DNA of 64,000 nt from Pseudomonas protegens (GTDB lineage Bacteria > Pseudomonadota > Gammaproteobacteria > Pseudomonadales > Pseudomonadaceae): the NCBI RefSeq assembly GCF_003732485.1, contig NZ_MOAK01000027.1, positions 104,126 to 168,125 on the forward strand, in the 5' to 3' direction. Below the pieces are notes generated by a model that had not been told where the DNA came from, ran no database searches, and saw only the letters and a list, made by a program, of their open reading frames with translations. Below, piece after piece: positions 49,072 to 58,228 of this stretch. A program made the translations under genes and the position numbers. Position 1 is the stretch's first letter. Every line of letters begins with the position of its first letter.

Positions 49072-49731
49072 TCAGTGGCTCAGCGGTTTGCTGACCCCCA
49101 CCGTCTCGAACCAGCTCTTCACCGAACAGGTGGCGAACACGCTGGTGCTGCAATCGCCGTTGGCCTGCGCAGTGCGCAGTTTGTCGACATCGGCCTGCAT
49201 CATGTAGCGAATGCCGTCCTTGAAGTGGGAACTGTCGCCAAAACCGCCCTGGGTCATCTCATTCAGCGCTTCCTCTTTGCTCCAGCCCTGGACCACCACT
49301 CGATACATGGCCGACATCAGGCCGGTGCGGTCCGAGCCATGTTTGCAGTGCATCAGCACCGGGCCTTGGGCTTCGGCGCTCTGGATCGCGCGCAGGGCCT
49401 TGAGCACGTCGGCGTCGTCCACATGGTTGGTGCGGTAAGGCAACTGCACTTGATGGATGCCGGGGGTGGACAGCCAACTGGCGTCAGACTCCGGCAGGAA
49501 GTTGATCACGGTCCCCACCTTGAGTTGTTCCAACAGCTGCACGGCGTCTTTGTCCGGCAGGGCGCTGCGGTACAGGGTCGGTGACATCTGGTACAGGTTG
49601 TACTGTTTCTCCACGGGCTGGGCCCATTGCCCCGGGCGGTTGGCGAGGGCATCGGCGGCCTGCGTCCGTGGCCCGGCCAGCAGCGCCAGCAACGACAGAC
49701 AGAGTGCAGAAATGAAGCGGGTTCTCGACAT
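49072..49731 (-). CDS. Secreted tyrosine/dual-specificity phosphatase-like protein
   Basis: 219 aa with a signal peptide (MSRTRFISALCLSLLALLAGPRTQA), so periplasmic. The active-site loop HCKHGSDRTGLM fits HCX5R. Upstream are PTLYRSALPDKDAVQ and INFLPESDA, typical of DSP/Siw14-like phosphatases. The substrate is unknown; it could be a phosphoprotein or an inositol-phosphate-like ester. Confidence 0.85.
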   Translation of the reverse strand: MSRTRFISALCLSLLALLAGPRTQAADALANRPGQWAQPVEKQYNLYQMSPTLYRSALPDKDAVQLLEQLKVGTVINFLPESDASWLSTPGIHQVQLPYRTNHVDDADVLKALRAIQSAEAQGPVLMHCKHGSDRTGLMSAMYRVVVQGWSKEEALNEMTQGGFGDSSHFKDGIRYMMQADVDKLRTAQANGDCSTSVFATCSVKSWFETVGVSKPLSH

Positions 49732-50025
49732 GTGCGGGGGTCACTGATGGGGGGGACAATGCCCGGCAGTGTCGTGTCCGTCCGGTCAAAGCCCCGTGAG
49801 CCGGCTGTCAAAGAAACGTGAAGCTGATACGTGATTTTCCGTCGCGTCTGATCTTTTTTTCGCCTGAAACGATTTATCCGAATGCTTAGCCTGCTACCAT
49901 TTGTAACCAAATTTTGCTGATGTGTTGATAAAAACCGGGTCTTGCCCGGCTTTGCGCGTTGCCAAAACACAAAGTCGCGCCATGACGCGGCTGACCATTC
50001 CATCAATGCCTGATGAGGTGCACCC

Positions 50026-50778
50026 ATGTCTGATCAAGATCGAGACAACCCGCGGCGTGAGTTTTTGCGTAAATCCTTGACCTTGATCCCTGTGGTCACT
50101 GTCGCCAGTACCGGCCTGGGCAGTTCCATGCTGGCGGCCGCACCCGAGACTGCCGCCCCTGCCAGGCCGGTGGCGTCGGGCAAGCTGCCCAGCGACAGCC
50201 AGAACTATGAGCCCAGTTACTTCAGCGCCGAAGAGTGGGCCTTCATCAAGGCGGCGGTGGAACGCCTGATCCCGGCGGACGAAATGGGGCCAGGTGCCCT
50301 GGAAGCCGGGGTGCCGGAGTACATCGACCGACAAATGAACACGCCCTACGCCACCGGCGCCCTGTGGTACATGCAAGGCCCATTCAAGGCCGACGCCGCG
50401 CCGGAGATGGGTTGGCAGAGCAAGCTGGTGCCCAAGGAGATCTATCGCCTGGGCATTGCCGCTGTGGATGCATGGTGCAAAGACCTCAAAGGTCATGTTT
50501 TTGCTGCGCAAGACAGCGCTACCCGAGACGCTTTGCTCAAGCAGCTGGAGGCTGGAATCCCGCAGTTCGATGCGCTCCCGGCCAAGCTTTTCTTCAATCT
50601 GCTGCTGCAAAACACCAAGGAAGGCTTCTTCAGCGATCCGATCCACGGTGGCAATAAGGGCCTGGTGGGCTGGACCCTGATCGGCTTTCCCGGCGCTCGC
50701 GCCGATTTCATGGATTGGGTGGAACGCAACGAGCAATACCCCTTCCCGGCAGTATCGATTCGCGGCGAGAGGGCTTGA
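50026..50778 (+). CDS. Gluconate 2-dehydrogenase-type subunit 3 (Tat-exported)
   Basis: 250 aa with a twin-arginine signal (PRREFLRKSLTLIPVVTVAS), so the complex is exported folded. The mature part SYFSAEEWAFIKAAVERLIPADEMGPGALEAG and HGGNKGLVGWTLIGFPGA matches the small subunit of FAD gluconate/sorbitol dehydrogenases. It is the first of three tightly spaced genes (gap to the next is 2 nt). Confidence 0.93.
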   Translation: MSDQDRDNPRREFLRKSLTLIPVVTVASTGLGSSMLAAAPETAAPARPVASGKLPSDSQNYEPSYFSAEEWAFIKAAVERLIPADEMGPGALEAGVPEYIDRQMNTPYATGALWYMQGPFKADAAPEMGWQSKLVPKEIYRLGIAAVDAWCKDLKGHVFAAQDSATRDALLKQLEAGIPQFDALPAKLFFNLLLQNTKEGFFSDPIHGGNKGLVGWTLIGFPGARADFMDWVERNEQYPFPAVSIRGERA

Positions 50779-50780
50779 GC

Positions 50781-52565
50781 ATGGCAACAGTGATGAAGAA
50801 GGTCGACGCAGTGATCGTTGGTTTTGGCTGGACCGGCGCGATCATGGCCAAGGAGCTGACCGAAGCCGGGCTTAATGTGCTGGCGCTGGAGCGCGGGCCG
50901 ATGCAGGACACCTACCCGGACGGCAGTTATCCCCAGGTGATCGACGAGCTCACCTACAGCGTGCGCAAGAAACTCTTCCAGGACATTTCCAAAGAGACGG
51001 TGACCATCCGCCACAGCGTCAACGACGTGGCCCTGCCCAACCGTCAACTTGGCGCCTTCCTGCCGGGCAATGGCGTGGGCGGCGCCGGCCTGCACTGGTC
51101 CGGCGTGCACTTTCGGGTCGACCCCATCGAGCTGCGCATGCGCAGCCACTACGAAGAACGTTACGGCAAGAACTTCATCCCCAAGGACATGACCATCCAG
51201 GACTTCGGCGTCAGCTATGAAGAGCTGGAGCCGTTCTTCGACTATGCGGAAAAGGTCTTCGGCACTTCGGGCCAGGCCTGGACCGTAAAGGGCCAATTGG
51301 TGGGCGACGGCAAGGGCGGCAACCCTTATGCACCGGATCGCTCGGACCACTTCCCCCTGGAGTCGCAGAAGAACACCTATTCCGCACAGCTGTTTCAGAA
51401 AGCCGCCAATGAAGTGGGCTACAAGCCTTACAACCTGCCGTCGGCCAATACCTCGGGGCCTTATACCAACCCCTACGGCGCACAGATGGGGCCGTGCAAT
51501 TTCTGCGGTTTCTGCAGTGGCTATGTCTGCTACATGTATTCCAAGGCCTCGCCCAACGTGAACATTCTGCCGGCCCTCAAGCCGCTGCCGAACTTCGAGT
51601 TGCGTGCCAATTCCCACGTGCTCAAGGTCAATCTCGACAGCAGCAAGACCCTCGCCACCGGCGTGACCTATGTCGACGGCCAGGGCCGGGAGATCGAGCA
51701 GCCGGCGGATCTGGTGATCCTCGGCGCCTTCCAGTTCCACAACGTGCGCCTGATGCTGCTGTCGGGCATTGGCAAGCCCTACGACCCGATCACCGGCGAA
51801 GGCGTGGTGGGCAAGAACTTCGCCTACCAGAACATGGCTACCATCAAGGCCTACTTCGACAAGGACGTGCACACCAACAACTTCATCGGCGCCGGCGGCA
51901 ACGGTGTGGCGGTGGACGACTTCAACGCCGACAACTTCGACCACGGCCCCCATGGTTTCGTCGGTGGTTCGCCGTTCTGGGTCAACCAGGCCGGCAGCCG
52001 GCCCATCGCCGGGACTTCCAACCCGCCGGGCACCCCGACCTGGGGCAGCGCCTGGAAGAAGGCCACCGCCGATTACTACACCCATCAGGTATCCATGGAC
52101 GCTCACGGAGCGCATCAGTCTTACCGTGGCAACTACCTGGATCTGGACCCGGTGTACCGCGATGCCTACGGCTTGCCTCTGCTGCGGATGACGTTCGACT
52201 GGCAGGAAAACGACATCAAGATGAACCGTTTCATGGTCGAGAAGATGGGCAAGATCGCCGAGGCGATGAACCCCAAGGCCATTGCCTTGCTGGGCAAGAA
52301 GGTCGGTGAGCACTTCAACACCGCGTCCTACCAGACCACCCACTTGAACGGTGGCGCGATCATGGGGGTTGATCCGAAAACCAGCGCCCTGAACCGCTAT
52401 CTGCAGAGCTGGGACGTGCACAACGTCTTCGTTCCCGGGGCTTCGGCCTTTCCTCAGGGCCTGGGCTACAACCCTACCGGCCTGGTGGCGGCGCTGACCT
52501 ACTGGTCGGCCCGGGCGATCCGCGAGCAGTACCTGAAAAAACCCGGCCCGCTGGTTCAGGCATAA
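50781..52565 (+). CDS. GMC-family FAD dehydrogenase, large subunit
   Basis: 594 aa from the ATG at 50781. The FAD motif is VIVGFGWTGAIMAKELTEAG, and GNGVGGAGLHWSGVHFRVDP follows. A conserved Cys cluster NFCGFCSGYVC could hold an iron-sulfur or disulfide site, as in related gluconate dehydrogenases. No signal peptide of its own: it is probably co-exported with the Tat-bearing subunit. The substrate is probably gluconate or a related sugar acid; 2-ketogluconate, fructose or sorbitol are alternatives. Confidence 0.9.
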   Translation: MATVMKKVDAVIVGFGWTGAIMAKELTEAGLNVLALERGPMQDTYPDGSYPQVIDELTYSVRKKLFQDISKETVTIRHSVNDVALPNRQLGAFLPGNGVGGAGLHWSGVHFRVDPIELRMRSHYEERYGKNFIPKDMTIQDFGVSYEELEPFFDYAEKVFGTSGQAWTVKGQLVGDGKGGNPYAPDRSDHFPLESQKNTYSAQLFQKAANEVGYKPYNLPSANTSGPYTNPYGAQMGPCNFCGFCSGYVCYMYSKASPNVNILPALKPLPNFELRANSHVLKVNLDSSKTLATGVTYVDGQGREIEQPADLVILGAFQFHNVRLMLLSGIGKPYDPITGEGVVGKNFAYQNMATIKAYFDKDVHTNNFIGAGGNGVAVDDFNADNFDHGPHGFVGGSPFWVNQAGSRPIAGTSNPPGTPTWGSAWKKATADYYTHQVSMDAHGAHQSYRGNYLDLDPVYRDAYGLPLLRMTFDWQENDIKMNRFMVEKMGKIAEAMNPKAIALLGKKVGEHFNTASYQTTHLNGGAIMGVDPKTSALNRYLQSWDVHNVFVPGASAFPQGLGYNPTGLVAALTYWSARAIREQYLKKPGPLVQA

Positions 52566-52571
52566 GGAGCG

Positions 52572-53882
52572 ATGACCATGAAAGCACTCGTTATCGCCAC
52601 CCTGGCGCTGCTGGGCAGCGCCTCTGTCAACGCCGCCGAAGTGGATCAGCAGGCCCTGGTGCAACAGGGCGAATACCTGGCCCGTGCCGGTGACTGCGTG
52701 GCCTGCCACACTGCCAAGGACGGCAAGCCGTTCGCCGGCGGGCTACCGATGGAGACCCCCATCGGGGTGATCTATTCCACCAATATCACCCCCGACAAGA
52801 CCGGCATCGGCGACTACAGCTTCGAGGACTTCGACCAGGCCGTGCGCCATGGCGTGGCCAAGAACGGCAGCACCCTGTACCCGGCCATGCCCTTCCCGTC
52901 CTATGCCCGGGTCAGCGACGCCGACATGCAGGCGCTGTACGCCTACTTCATGAAAGGTGTGGCGCCAGTGGTCCGGGACAATCAGGACAGCGACATTCCC
53001 TGGCCCCTGAGCATGCGCTGGCCGTTGTCGATCTGGCGCTGGATGTTCGCCCCAAGTGTGGAGACCCCGGCGCTCGCGACCGGCAGCGATCCGGTGATCA
53101 GCCGCGGTGCCTATCTGGTGGAGGGCCTGGGCCACTGCGGCGCCTGCCATACGCCGCGGGCCCTGACCATGCAGGAGCAGGCCCTGAGCGCCAGTGACGG
53201 CAGCGCCTTCCTGTCCGGCAGCGCACCGTTGGAGGGCTGGATCGCCAAGAGCCTGCGCGGTGACCACAAGGATGGCCTGGGCAGCTGGAGCGAAGAGCAG
53301 CTGGTGCAGTTCCTCAAGACCGGCCGCAGTGATCGCAGTGCGGTGTTTGGCGGCATGAGCGATGTGGTGGTGCACAGCATGCAGTACATGAGCGAGGCCG
53401 ACCTGACGGCGATCGCCCGCTACCTCAAGTCCCTGCCGGCCAATGATCCCCAGGACCAGCCGCAGCCGTACGACAAGCAGGTGGCCGAGGCCCTGTGGAA
53501 AGGTGACGACAGCCAGCCGGGCGCGGCGGTGTACATCGACAACTGCGCAGCCTGCCACCGCACCGACGGCCAGGGTTATACCCGGGTATTCCCGGCGCTG
53601 GCGAGCAATCCGGTGCTGCAATCGGCGGATGCCACTTCGCTGATCCACATCGTGCTCAAGGGCGGCACCTTGCCGGCCACCCACAGCGCGCCTTCGACCT
53701 TCACCATGCCGCCCTTCGCCTGGCGCCTGTCGGACCAGGAGGTGGCCGATGTGGTCAACTTCATTCGTGGCAGCTGGGGCAACCAGGCTTCGGCGGTGAA
53801 GCCCGGGGATGTGGCGGCGCTGCGCAATGGCGACCTGCAGAGCACCTCCAATGACGACCTGGGGCAGGTCACCAGCCACTAG
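52572..53882 (+). CDS. Tri-haem cytochrome c subunit of the dehydrogenase
   Basis: 436 aa with a signal peptide (MKALVIATLALLGSASVNAA after a short N-terminal part). Three haem-binding CXXCH motifs: CVACHTA, CGACHTP and CAACHRT. It takes electrons from the GMC subunit and passes them to quinone or the respiratory chain. It starts 6 nt after the GMC gene with AAGGAG in between. Confidence 0.94.
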   Translation: MTMKALVIATLALLGSASVNAAEVDQQALVQQGEYLARAGDCVACHTAKDGKPFAGGLPMETPIGVIYSTNITPDKTGIGDYSFEDFDQAVRHGVAKNGSTLYPAMPFPSYARVSDADMQALYAYFMKGVAPVVRDNQDSDIPWPLSMRWPLSIWRWMFAPSVETPALATGSDPVISRGAYLVEGLGHCGACHTPRALTMQEQALSASDGSAFLSGSAPLEGWIAKSLRGDHKDGLGSWSEEQLVQFLKTGRSDRSAVFGGMSDVVVHSMQYMSEADLTAIARYLKSLPANDPQDQPQPYDKQVAEALWKGDDSQPGAAVYIDNCAACHRTDGQGYTRVFPALASNPVLQSADATSLIHIVLKGGTLPATHSAPSTFTMPPFAWRLSDQEVADVVNFIRGSWGNQASAVKPGDVAALRNGDLQSTSNDDLGQVTSH

Positions 53883-53927
53883 CCCCAAGGCCGGCGCTCG
53901 CTGCGGGCGCCGGCCCGGGGTGGCTGT

Positions 53928-54284
53928 TCAGCCCAGGGTGAAGCGCTGGATGCCCAAGCGGCTTTCCAGCTGATAGCCGGCGATGCAGTCCGCCAGCCCG
54001 GCGTTCATCAGGTCTTCCCAGCTTGCGGGGAGCAGGCCGATGCCATCGTGGTGGGAGCTCCAGCGCACCTCGGCGAACTTCGGGTCCGCTTCATCGAAGG
54101 GGTGCTGACCGCTCACCGCGGCCTTTTCGATGTCCTGGGTGCACAGGTCGAACTCGCAGGCCAGGCCCCAGAGCTGGCCATCGGGTGCCCTGACGATGAT
54201 CAGGTCGGCGCCTTGTTCGTAGCTCGGGAGGTAGGCATCCGCTGCGTAGAAGATCTTTTCCAGCCTGCCAGGTGTCCTGGACAT
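53928..54284 (-). CDS. Hypothetical protein
   Basis: 118 aa from the ATG at 54284 (MSRTPGRLEKIFYAADAYLP), with AGGAG upstream. Mixed alpha/beta sequence, no signal peptide or membrane segment, motifs LWGLACEFDLCTQDIE and RWSSHHDGIGLLPASWEDLM. I do not recognise the family. Convergent with the cytochrome subunit gene; a REP unit (54335-54359) lies upstream. Confidence 0.7.
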   Translation of the reverse strand: MSRTPGRLEKIFYAADAYLPSYEQGADLIIVRAPDGQLWGLACEFDLCTQDIEKAAVSGQHPFDEADPKFAEVRWSSHHDGIGLLPASWEDLMNAGLADCIAGYQLESRLGIQRFTLG

Positions 54285-54334
54285 GTTTGCACTCCTGTTC
54301 TTTGAGCCTGCCTTATACCCCAACGCTACAAACC

Positions 54335-54359
54335 TGTAGGAGCCGGCTTGCCGGCGAAG
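54335..54359. repeat. REP element (single)
   Basis: CTGTAGGAGCCGGCTTGCCGGCGAA upstream of the hypothetical gene and ahead of the SOS-box promoter. Confidence 0.85.
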
Positions 54360-54451
54360 GTGCGGTACGGCCGGCGTCGCGCTGGGGAGCATTCACTGGC
54401 GGGGGTGGGTTTCGGTCCGGCGGTGCTGGTCAGATAAATCCGACTCCATTA

Positions 54452-54467
54452 CTGTATGTTAATACAG
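54452..54467. promoter_or_regulatory. LexA (SOS) box
   Basis: CTGTATGTTAATACAG fits the CTG-N10-CAG LexA consensus with an AT-rich centre, 16 nt before the radical SAM gene start. Confidence 0.85.
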
Positions 54468-54482
54468 TAATGGAGCGCTCCC

Positions 54483-55541
54483 ATGTTCACCCCCCTGCCT
54501 CCCCGTGGTCGCGGTACCGCGAGCAATCCGCACAACCGTTTTGCGCCCAATCGTTCGGTGGCCGAGGACGACGGCTGGTACCAGGAGGTGCCGCTGACCC
54601 AGGGCACCGAGGTGCGTTTTGAAACGGCGAAATCCATCATTACCCGCAACAGTTCGCCGGACCTGCCCTTCGATCGCTCGATCAACCCCTATCGCGGTTG
54701 TGAGCACGGCTGCATCTATTGCTACGCGCGGCCCAGCCATGCCTATTGGGATATGTCTCCCGGGCTGGATTTTGAAACCAAGCTGATCGCCAAGAGCAAC
54801 ACCGCAGCGCTGCTGGAGCAGCAACTGTCCAAGCCCGGCTATCGTTGCGCACCGATCAACCTGGGGTCCAATACCGACCCCTACCAGCCCATCGAGCGCG
54901 AGCAGCAACTGACCCGACGCACCCTGGAAGTGCTGCTGCGCTATCGGCACCCGGTGACCATCGTCACCAAGGGCTCGCTGATCCTGCGGGACCTGGACCT
55001 GCTGGTCGAGCTGGCCCGGCAGCGGCTGGTGGCGGTGATGATCAGCCTGACCACCCTGGACGATGAGTTGAAGCGCATTCTCGAACCCCGGGCGGCGGCG
55101 CCCAAGGCGCGTTTGCGGGCGATCCGGGTGATGCGCGCAGCGGGCATCCCGGTGGGGGTGCTGTGCTCGCCGATGATCCCGATGATCAACGACAGCGAAC
55201 TGGAAAGCCTGCTCAGTGAGGCCCATGCCGCCGGGGCACAAAGCGCGGCCTACATGATGCTGCGGTTGCCCCTGGAAGTGGCGCCGCTGTTCGAGGAGTG
55301 GCTGGCGGCCCATTACCCGCAGCGGGCCGCCCATGTGCTCAGCCTGATCCGCCAGAGCCGTGGTGGTGAGCTCTACGACAGCCGTTTCGGCAGCCGCATG
55401 CGCGGTGAAGGGCCCTTCGCCGACCTGTTGGCCCAGCGTTTCGCCAAGGCGCTCAAGCGCCTGGGGCTCGACCGGCGCGAGGGCTTCGATCTTGATTGCT
55501 CGGCCTTCTGTCCGCCGGGGGGGCAGATGTCGTTGCTGTGA
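54483..55541 (+). CDS. PA0069-type radical SAM protein
   Basis: 352 aa. The radical-SAM cluster motif CEHGCIYCYARPSHAYW (CX3CX2C) binds 4Fe-4S and SAM. The family resembles spore photoproduct lyases; the substrate is unknown. The LexA box 16 nt upstream predicts DNA-damage induction, and PA0069 of P. aeruginosa is reported in the SOS regulon. An AGGGAG-like stretch is weak as a ribosome site; AUG at 54483 follows GGAGCGCTCCC. Confidence 0.93.
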   Translation: MFTPLPPRGRGTASNPHNRFAPNRSVAEDDGWYQEVPLTQGTEVRFETAKSIITRNSSPDLPFDRSINPYRGCEHGCIYCYARPSHAYWDMSPGLDFETKLIAKSNTAALLEQQLSKPGYRCAPINLGSNTDPYQPIEREQQLTRRTLEVLLRYRHPVTIVTKGSLILRDLDLLVELARQRLVAVMISLTTLDDELKRILEPRAAAPKARLRAIRVMRAAGIPVGVLCSPMIPMINDSELESLLSEAHAAGAQSAAYMMLRLPLEVAPLFEEWLAAHYPQRAAHVLSLIRQSRGGELYDSRFGSRMRGEGPFADLLAQRFAKALKRLGLDRREGFDLDCSAFCPPGGQMSLL

Positions 55542-55560
55542 GAAGCATTGGCCTATGGTT

Positions 55561-55602
55561 GACTAGCGGACGTTGCTGACGGAGGTCCGCTGGTCATCTT
55601 TT
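55561..55602 (+). terminator. Probable terminator after the radical SAM gene
   Basis: GACTAGCGGAC (55561-55571) pairs with GTCCGCTGGTC (55585-55595) with one mismatch, followed by ATCTTTT. The T-run is short, so the call is tentative. Confidence 0.6.
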
Positions 55603-55783
55603 GACATCGCCCATAGTGGCGTTCTAGAGCGCTCCATTCAGTTTGAGTTAAGTTTTTGCCGCTACCTTGTTCATCAAGTGACCAGCGGGTCGCGCTCGGC
55701 GCCCCGGTTATTTTTTAATCAATTACTGGCGTCGTGCCGGATAATTCTGGAAAATTCACCAAATCCGACAGAGAGGCTGAATC

Positions 55784-56518
55784 ATGAGTGACAAGGATAA
55801 ACAGCCGTTGGCTGCGTCGGCTCCCGCACCCGCCGAGGTTGCCGAAACTGCCGATGCAGCGCTGCAGCATATCGTTGACGGCTTTTTGCATTTTCATCAT
55901 GAAGTCTTCCCGCAGCAGGAAGAATTGTTCAAGAAACTCGCCACCGCCCAGCGGCCACGGGCGATGTTCATTGCTTGCGCGGATTCGCGCATCGTTCCCG
56001 AACTCATTACCCAGAGCTCTCCCGGCGACCTGTTCGTGACCCGCAACGTAGGCAACGTGGTGCCGCCCTATGGGCAAATGAACGGGGGTGTTTCCACGGC
56101 GATCGAATACGCGGTGCTGGCCCTTGGGGTGCACCACATCATCGTCTGTGGGCACTCGGACTGCGGCGCCATGCGTGCGGTGCTCAATCCGCAGAGCCTG
56201 GAGAAGATGCCCACGGTCAAGGCCTGGCTGCGGCATGCCGAAGTGGCGCGGACCATGGTCCACGAGAACTGCGATTGCGCCGACGAATCCTCCAGCATGC
56301 ATGTGCTGACCGAGGAGAACGTCATCGCCCAGTTGCAGCATCTGCGCACCCACCCTTCGGTGGCTTCGCGCATGGCCAACGGCCAATTGTTCATCCATGG
56401 CTGGGTCTATGACATCGAGACCAGCTCGATCAAGGCCTACGACGCGGACAAGGGCTGTTTCCTGCCGCTCGATGGCACTCATCCGATCCCCGTGGCGACG
56501 CCCAAAGCGCGCTTCTGA
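55784..56518 (+). CDS. Beta carbonic anhydrase
   Basis: 244 aa. Interconverts CO2 and bicarbonate. Zinc ligands are in FIACADSRIVPE and VCGHSDCGAMRAV. The start at 55784 gives an acidic/Ala-Pro-rich N-terminal tail of about 25 residues. It is followed after 91 nt by a SulP transporter gene, a known pairing that suggests bicarbonate handling. Corresponds to PA0102 in P. aeruginosa. Confidence 0.95.
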   Translation: MSDKDKQPLAASAPAPAEVAETADAALQHIVDGFLHFHHEVFPQQEELFKKLATAQRPRAMFIACADSRIVPELITQSSPGDLFVTRNVGNVVPPYGQMNGGVSTAIEYAVLALGVHHIIVCGHSDCGAMRAVLNPQSLEKMPTVKAWLRHAEVARTMVHENCDCADESSSMHVLTEENVIAQLQHLRTHPSVASRMANGQLFIHGWVYDIETSSIKAYDADKGCFLPLDGTHPIPVATPKARF

Positions 56519-56609
56519 ATCCTCCTAAACCCCTGTGAGGTTGTGGTCAGGGCCGCCGTTCGCGCGGCCCGGCTTTGCCACGCCTGAAGAAAATGTCGGG
56601 AGAAAAGTC

Positions 56610-58145
56610 ATGCGTGCAGCACAGCTGAAAAATGTCCTGCCCCGGGAGCTGCTGGCTTCGGTGGTGGTGTTCCTGGTGGCCCTGCCCCTATGCATGGGGA
56701 TTGCCATCGCCTCGGGCTTGCCGCCGGCCAAGGGCCTGATCACCGGGATCATCGGCGGCCTGGTGGTGGGCTGGCTGGCGGGGTCGCCCTTGCAAGTCAG
56801 CGGTCCGGCCGCGGGGCTGGCGGTGCTGGTGTTCGAACTGGTGCGCCAGCACGGTGTGGCCATGCTCGGGCCGATCCTGCTGTTGGCGGGGCTCCTGCAA
56901 TTGCTGGCCGGGCGTCTGCGCCTGGGGTGCTGGTTCCGGGTCACGGCGCCGGCGGTGGTCTACGGCATGCTGGCAGGGATTGGTGTGTTGATCGTGCTGT
57001 CCCAGGTGCATGTGATGCTGGATGCCGCCCCCCAGGCCTCGGGGCTGGCTAACCTTGTCGGTTTCCCTCAGGCGCTGGCTCAGGCTTTGCCGAGCCTGGG
57101 TTGGCAGGCGGGCTTGCTGGGGTTGTCGACCATCGCGGTGATGTGGGGGTGGGACAAGTGGCGTCCACAATCGCTGCGCTTCATTCCCGGAGCATTGCTG
57201 GGTGTGGGCCTGGCGACCCTGGCCAGCCTGTTCCTGGCCCTGGAGGTGAAGCGGGTCGAGGTGCCGGCCAACCTGAGCGAGGCCATCGACTGGCTGCGCC
57301 CCGCCGACCTGCTCAACCTGGCGGACCCCAACCTGCTGATCGCCGCCTTTGCCGTGGCCTTTATCGCCAGTGCCGAAACCCTGCTGTCCGCCGCCGCGGT
57401 GGATCGCATGCACAGCGGCCAGCGTTCGGATTTCGACCGTGAGCTGTCGGCCCAGGGTGTGGGGAACATGCTCTGCGGTTTGTTGGGGGCCTTGCCCATG
57501 ACCGGGGTCATCGTGCGCAGCTCGGCCAATGTCCAGGCCGGGGCCCAGACCCGCTATTCGACGATCTTCCACGGTGTGTGGCTGCTGGGTTTCGTGCTGT
57601 TGCTGTCCAGCGTGCTGCAGAGCATTCCGGTGGCGAGCCTGGCGGGGGTGCTGGTCTATACCGGCTTCAAGCTGGTGGACCTCAAGGTCTTTCGTGGCCT
57701 GGGACGCTACGGGCGGATGCCGATGCTGACCTACGCGGTGACGGCCCTGGCGATTGTCTTCAGTGACCTGCTGACCGGGGTATTGATCGGGTTTGCCCTG
57801 ACCCTGGCCAAGCTGGCGTTCAAGGCTTCACGCCTGAAGATCAGCCTCATCGACCTGACGCAGGACGGCGAGATGGAGTTGCGTCTGGTGGGTGCGGCGA
57901 CCTTTCTCAAGGTGCCGGCCCTGACTCGGGTTCTGGCGACGATTCCCCCGGCCACCACGGTGCATGTGCCCCTCAGCAACCTCAGCTATATCGACCATGC
58001 GTGCCTGGAGCTGCTGGAAGACTGGAACCGGGCCAACAGCGCCAAGGGGTCGCGGCTGGTGATTGAAACGCGGGGCTTGAAGCGGCGCCTGGAGGGGCGG
58101 TTGAGCACGACCAGCGGGGTGGGCACGGCTGCGGCGAGAGGTTGA
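56610..58145 (+). CDS. SulP-family transporter paired with carbonic anhydrase
   Basis: 511 aa from the ATG at 56610, with GGGAGA upstream. Membrane-rich: LPRELLASVVVFLVALPLCMGIAIASGLPP, GSPLQVSGPAAGLAVLVFELV, then a string of further helices and a C-terminal STAS-like segment (LRLVGAATFLKVPALTRVLA, LSYIDHACLELLEDW). Next to the carbonic anhydrase, a bicarbonate transporter is the best guess; sulfate is the alternative. Confidence 0.9.
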   Translation: MRAAQLKNVLPRELLASVVVFLVALPLCMGIAIASGLPPAKGLITGIIGGLVVGWLAGSPLQVSGPAAGLAVLVFELVRQHGVAMLGPILLLAGLLQLLAGRLRLGCWFRVTAPAVVYGMLAGIGVLIVLSQVHVMLDAAPQASGLANLVGFPQALAQALPSLGWQAGLLGLSTIAVMWGWDKWRPQSLRFIPGALLGVGLATLASLFLALEVKRVEVPANLSEAIDWLRPADLLNLADPNLLIAAFAVAFIASAETLLSAAAVDRMHSGQRSDFDRELSAQGVGNMLCGLLGALPMTGVIVRSSANVQAGAQTRYSTIFHGVWLLGFVLLLSSVLQSIPVASLAGVLVYTGFKLVDLKVFRGLGRYGRMPMLTYAVTALAIVFSDLLTGVLIGFALTLAKLAFKASRLKISLIDLTQDGEMELRLVGAATFLKVPALTRVLATIPPATTVHVPLSNLSYIDHACLELLEDWNRANSAKGSRLVIETRGLKRRLEGRLSTTSGVGTAAARG

Positions 58146-58183
58146 ATCAGGAGGCGGGCGCGAGGCGTATCGAGAGGCCTGGC

Positions 58184-58221
58184 CCTTCGCCACAAGGCTC
58201 GCTGCGAGCCTTGCTGGCGAG
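58184..58221. repeat. REP-like hairpin
   Basis: TTCGCCACAAGGCTCGC with GCGAGCCTTGCTGGCGA, around TGC, between the convergent SulP gene and the hypothetical gene. It belongs to a different REP subtype and may end both transcripts. Confidence 0.75.
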
Positions 58222-58228
58222 GAGTGGG

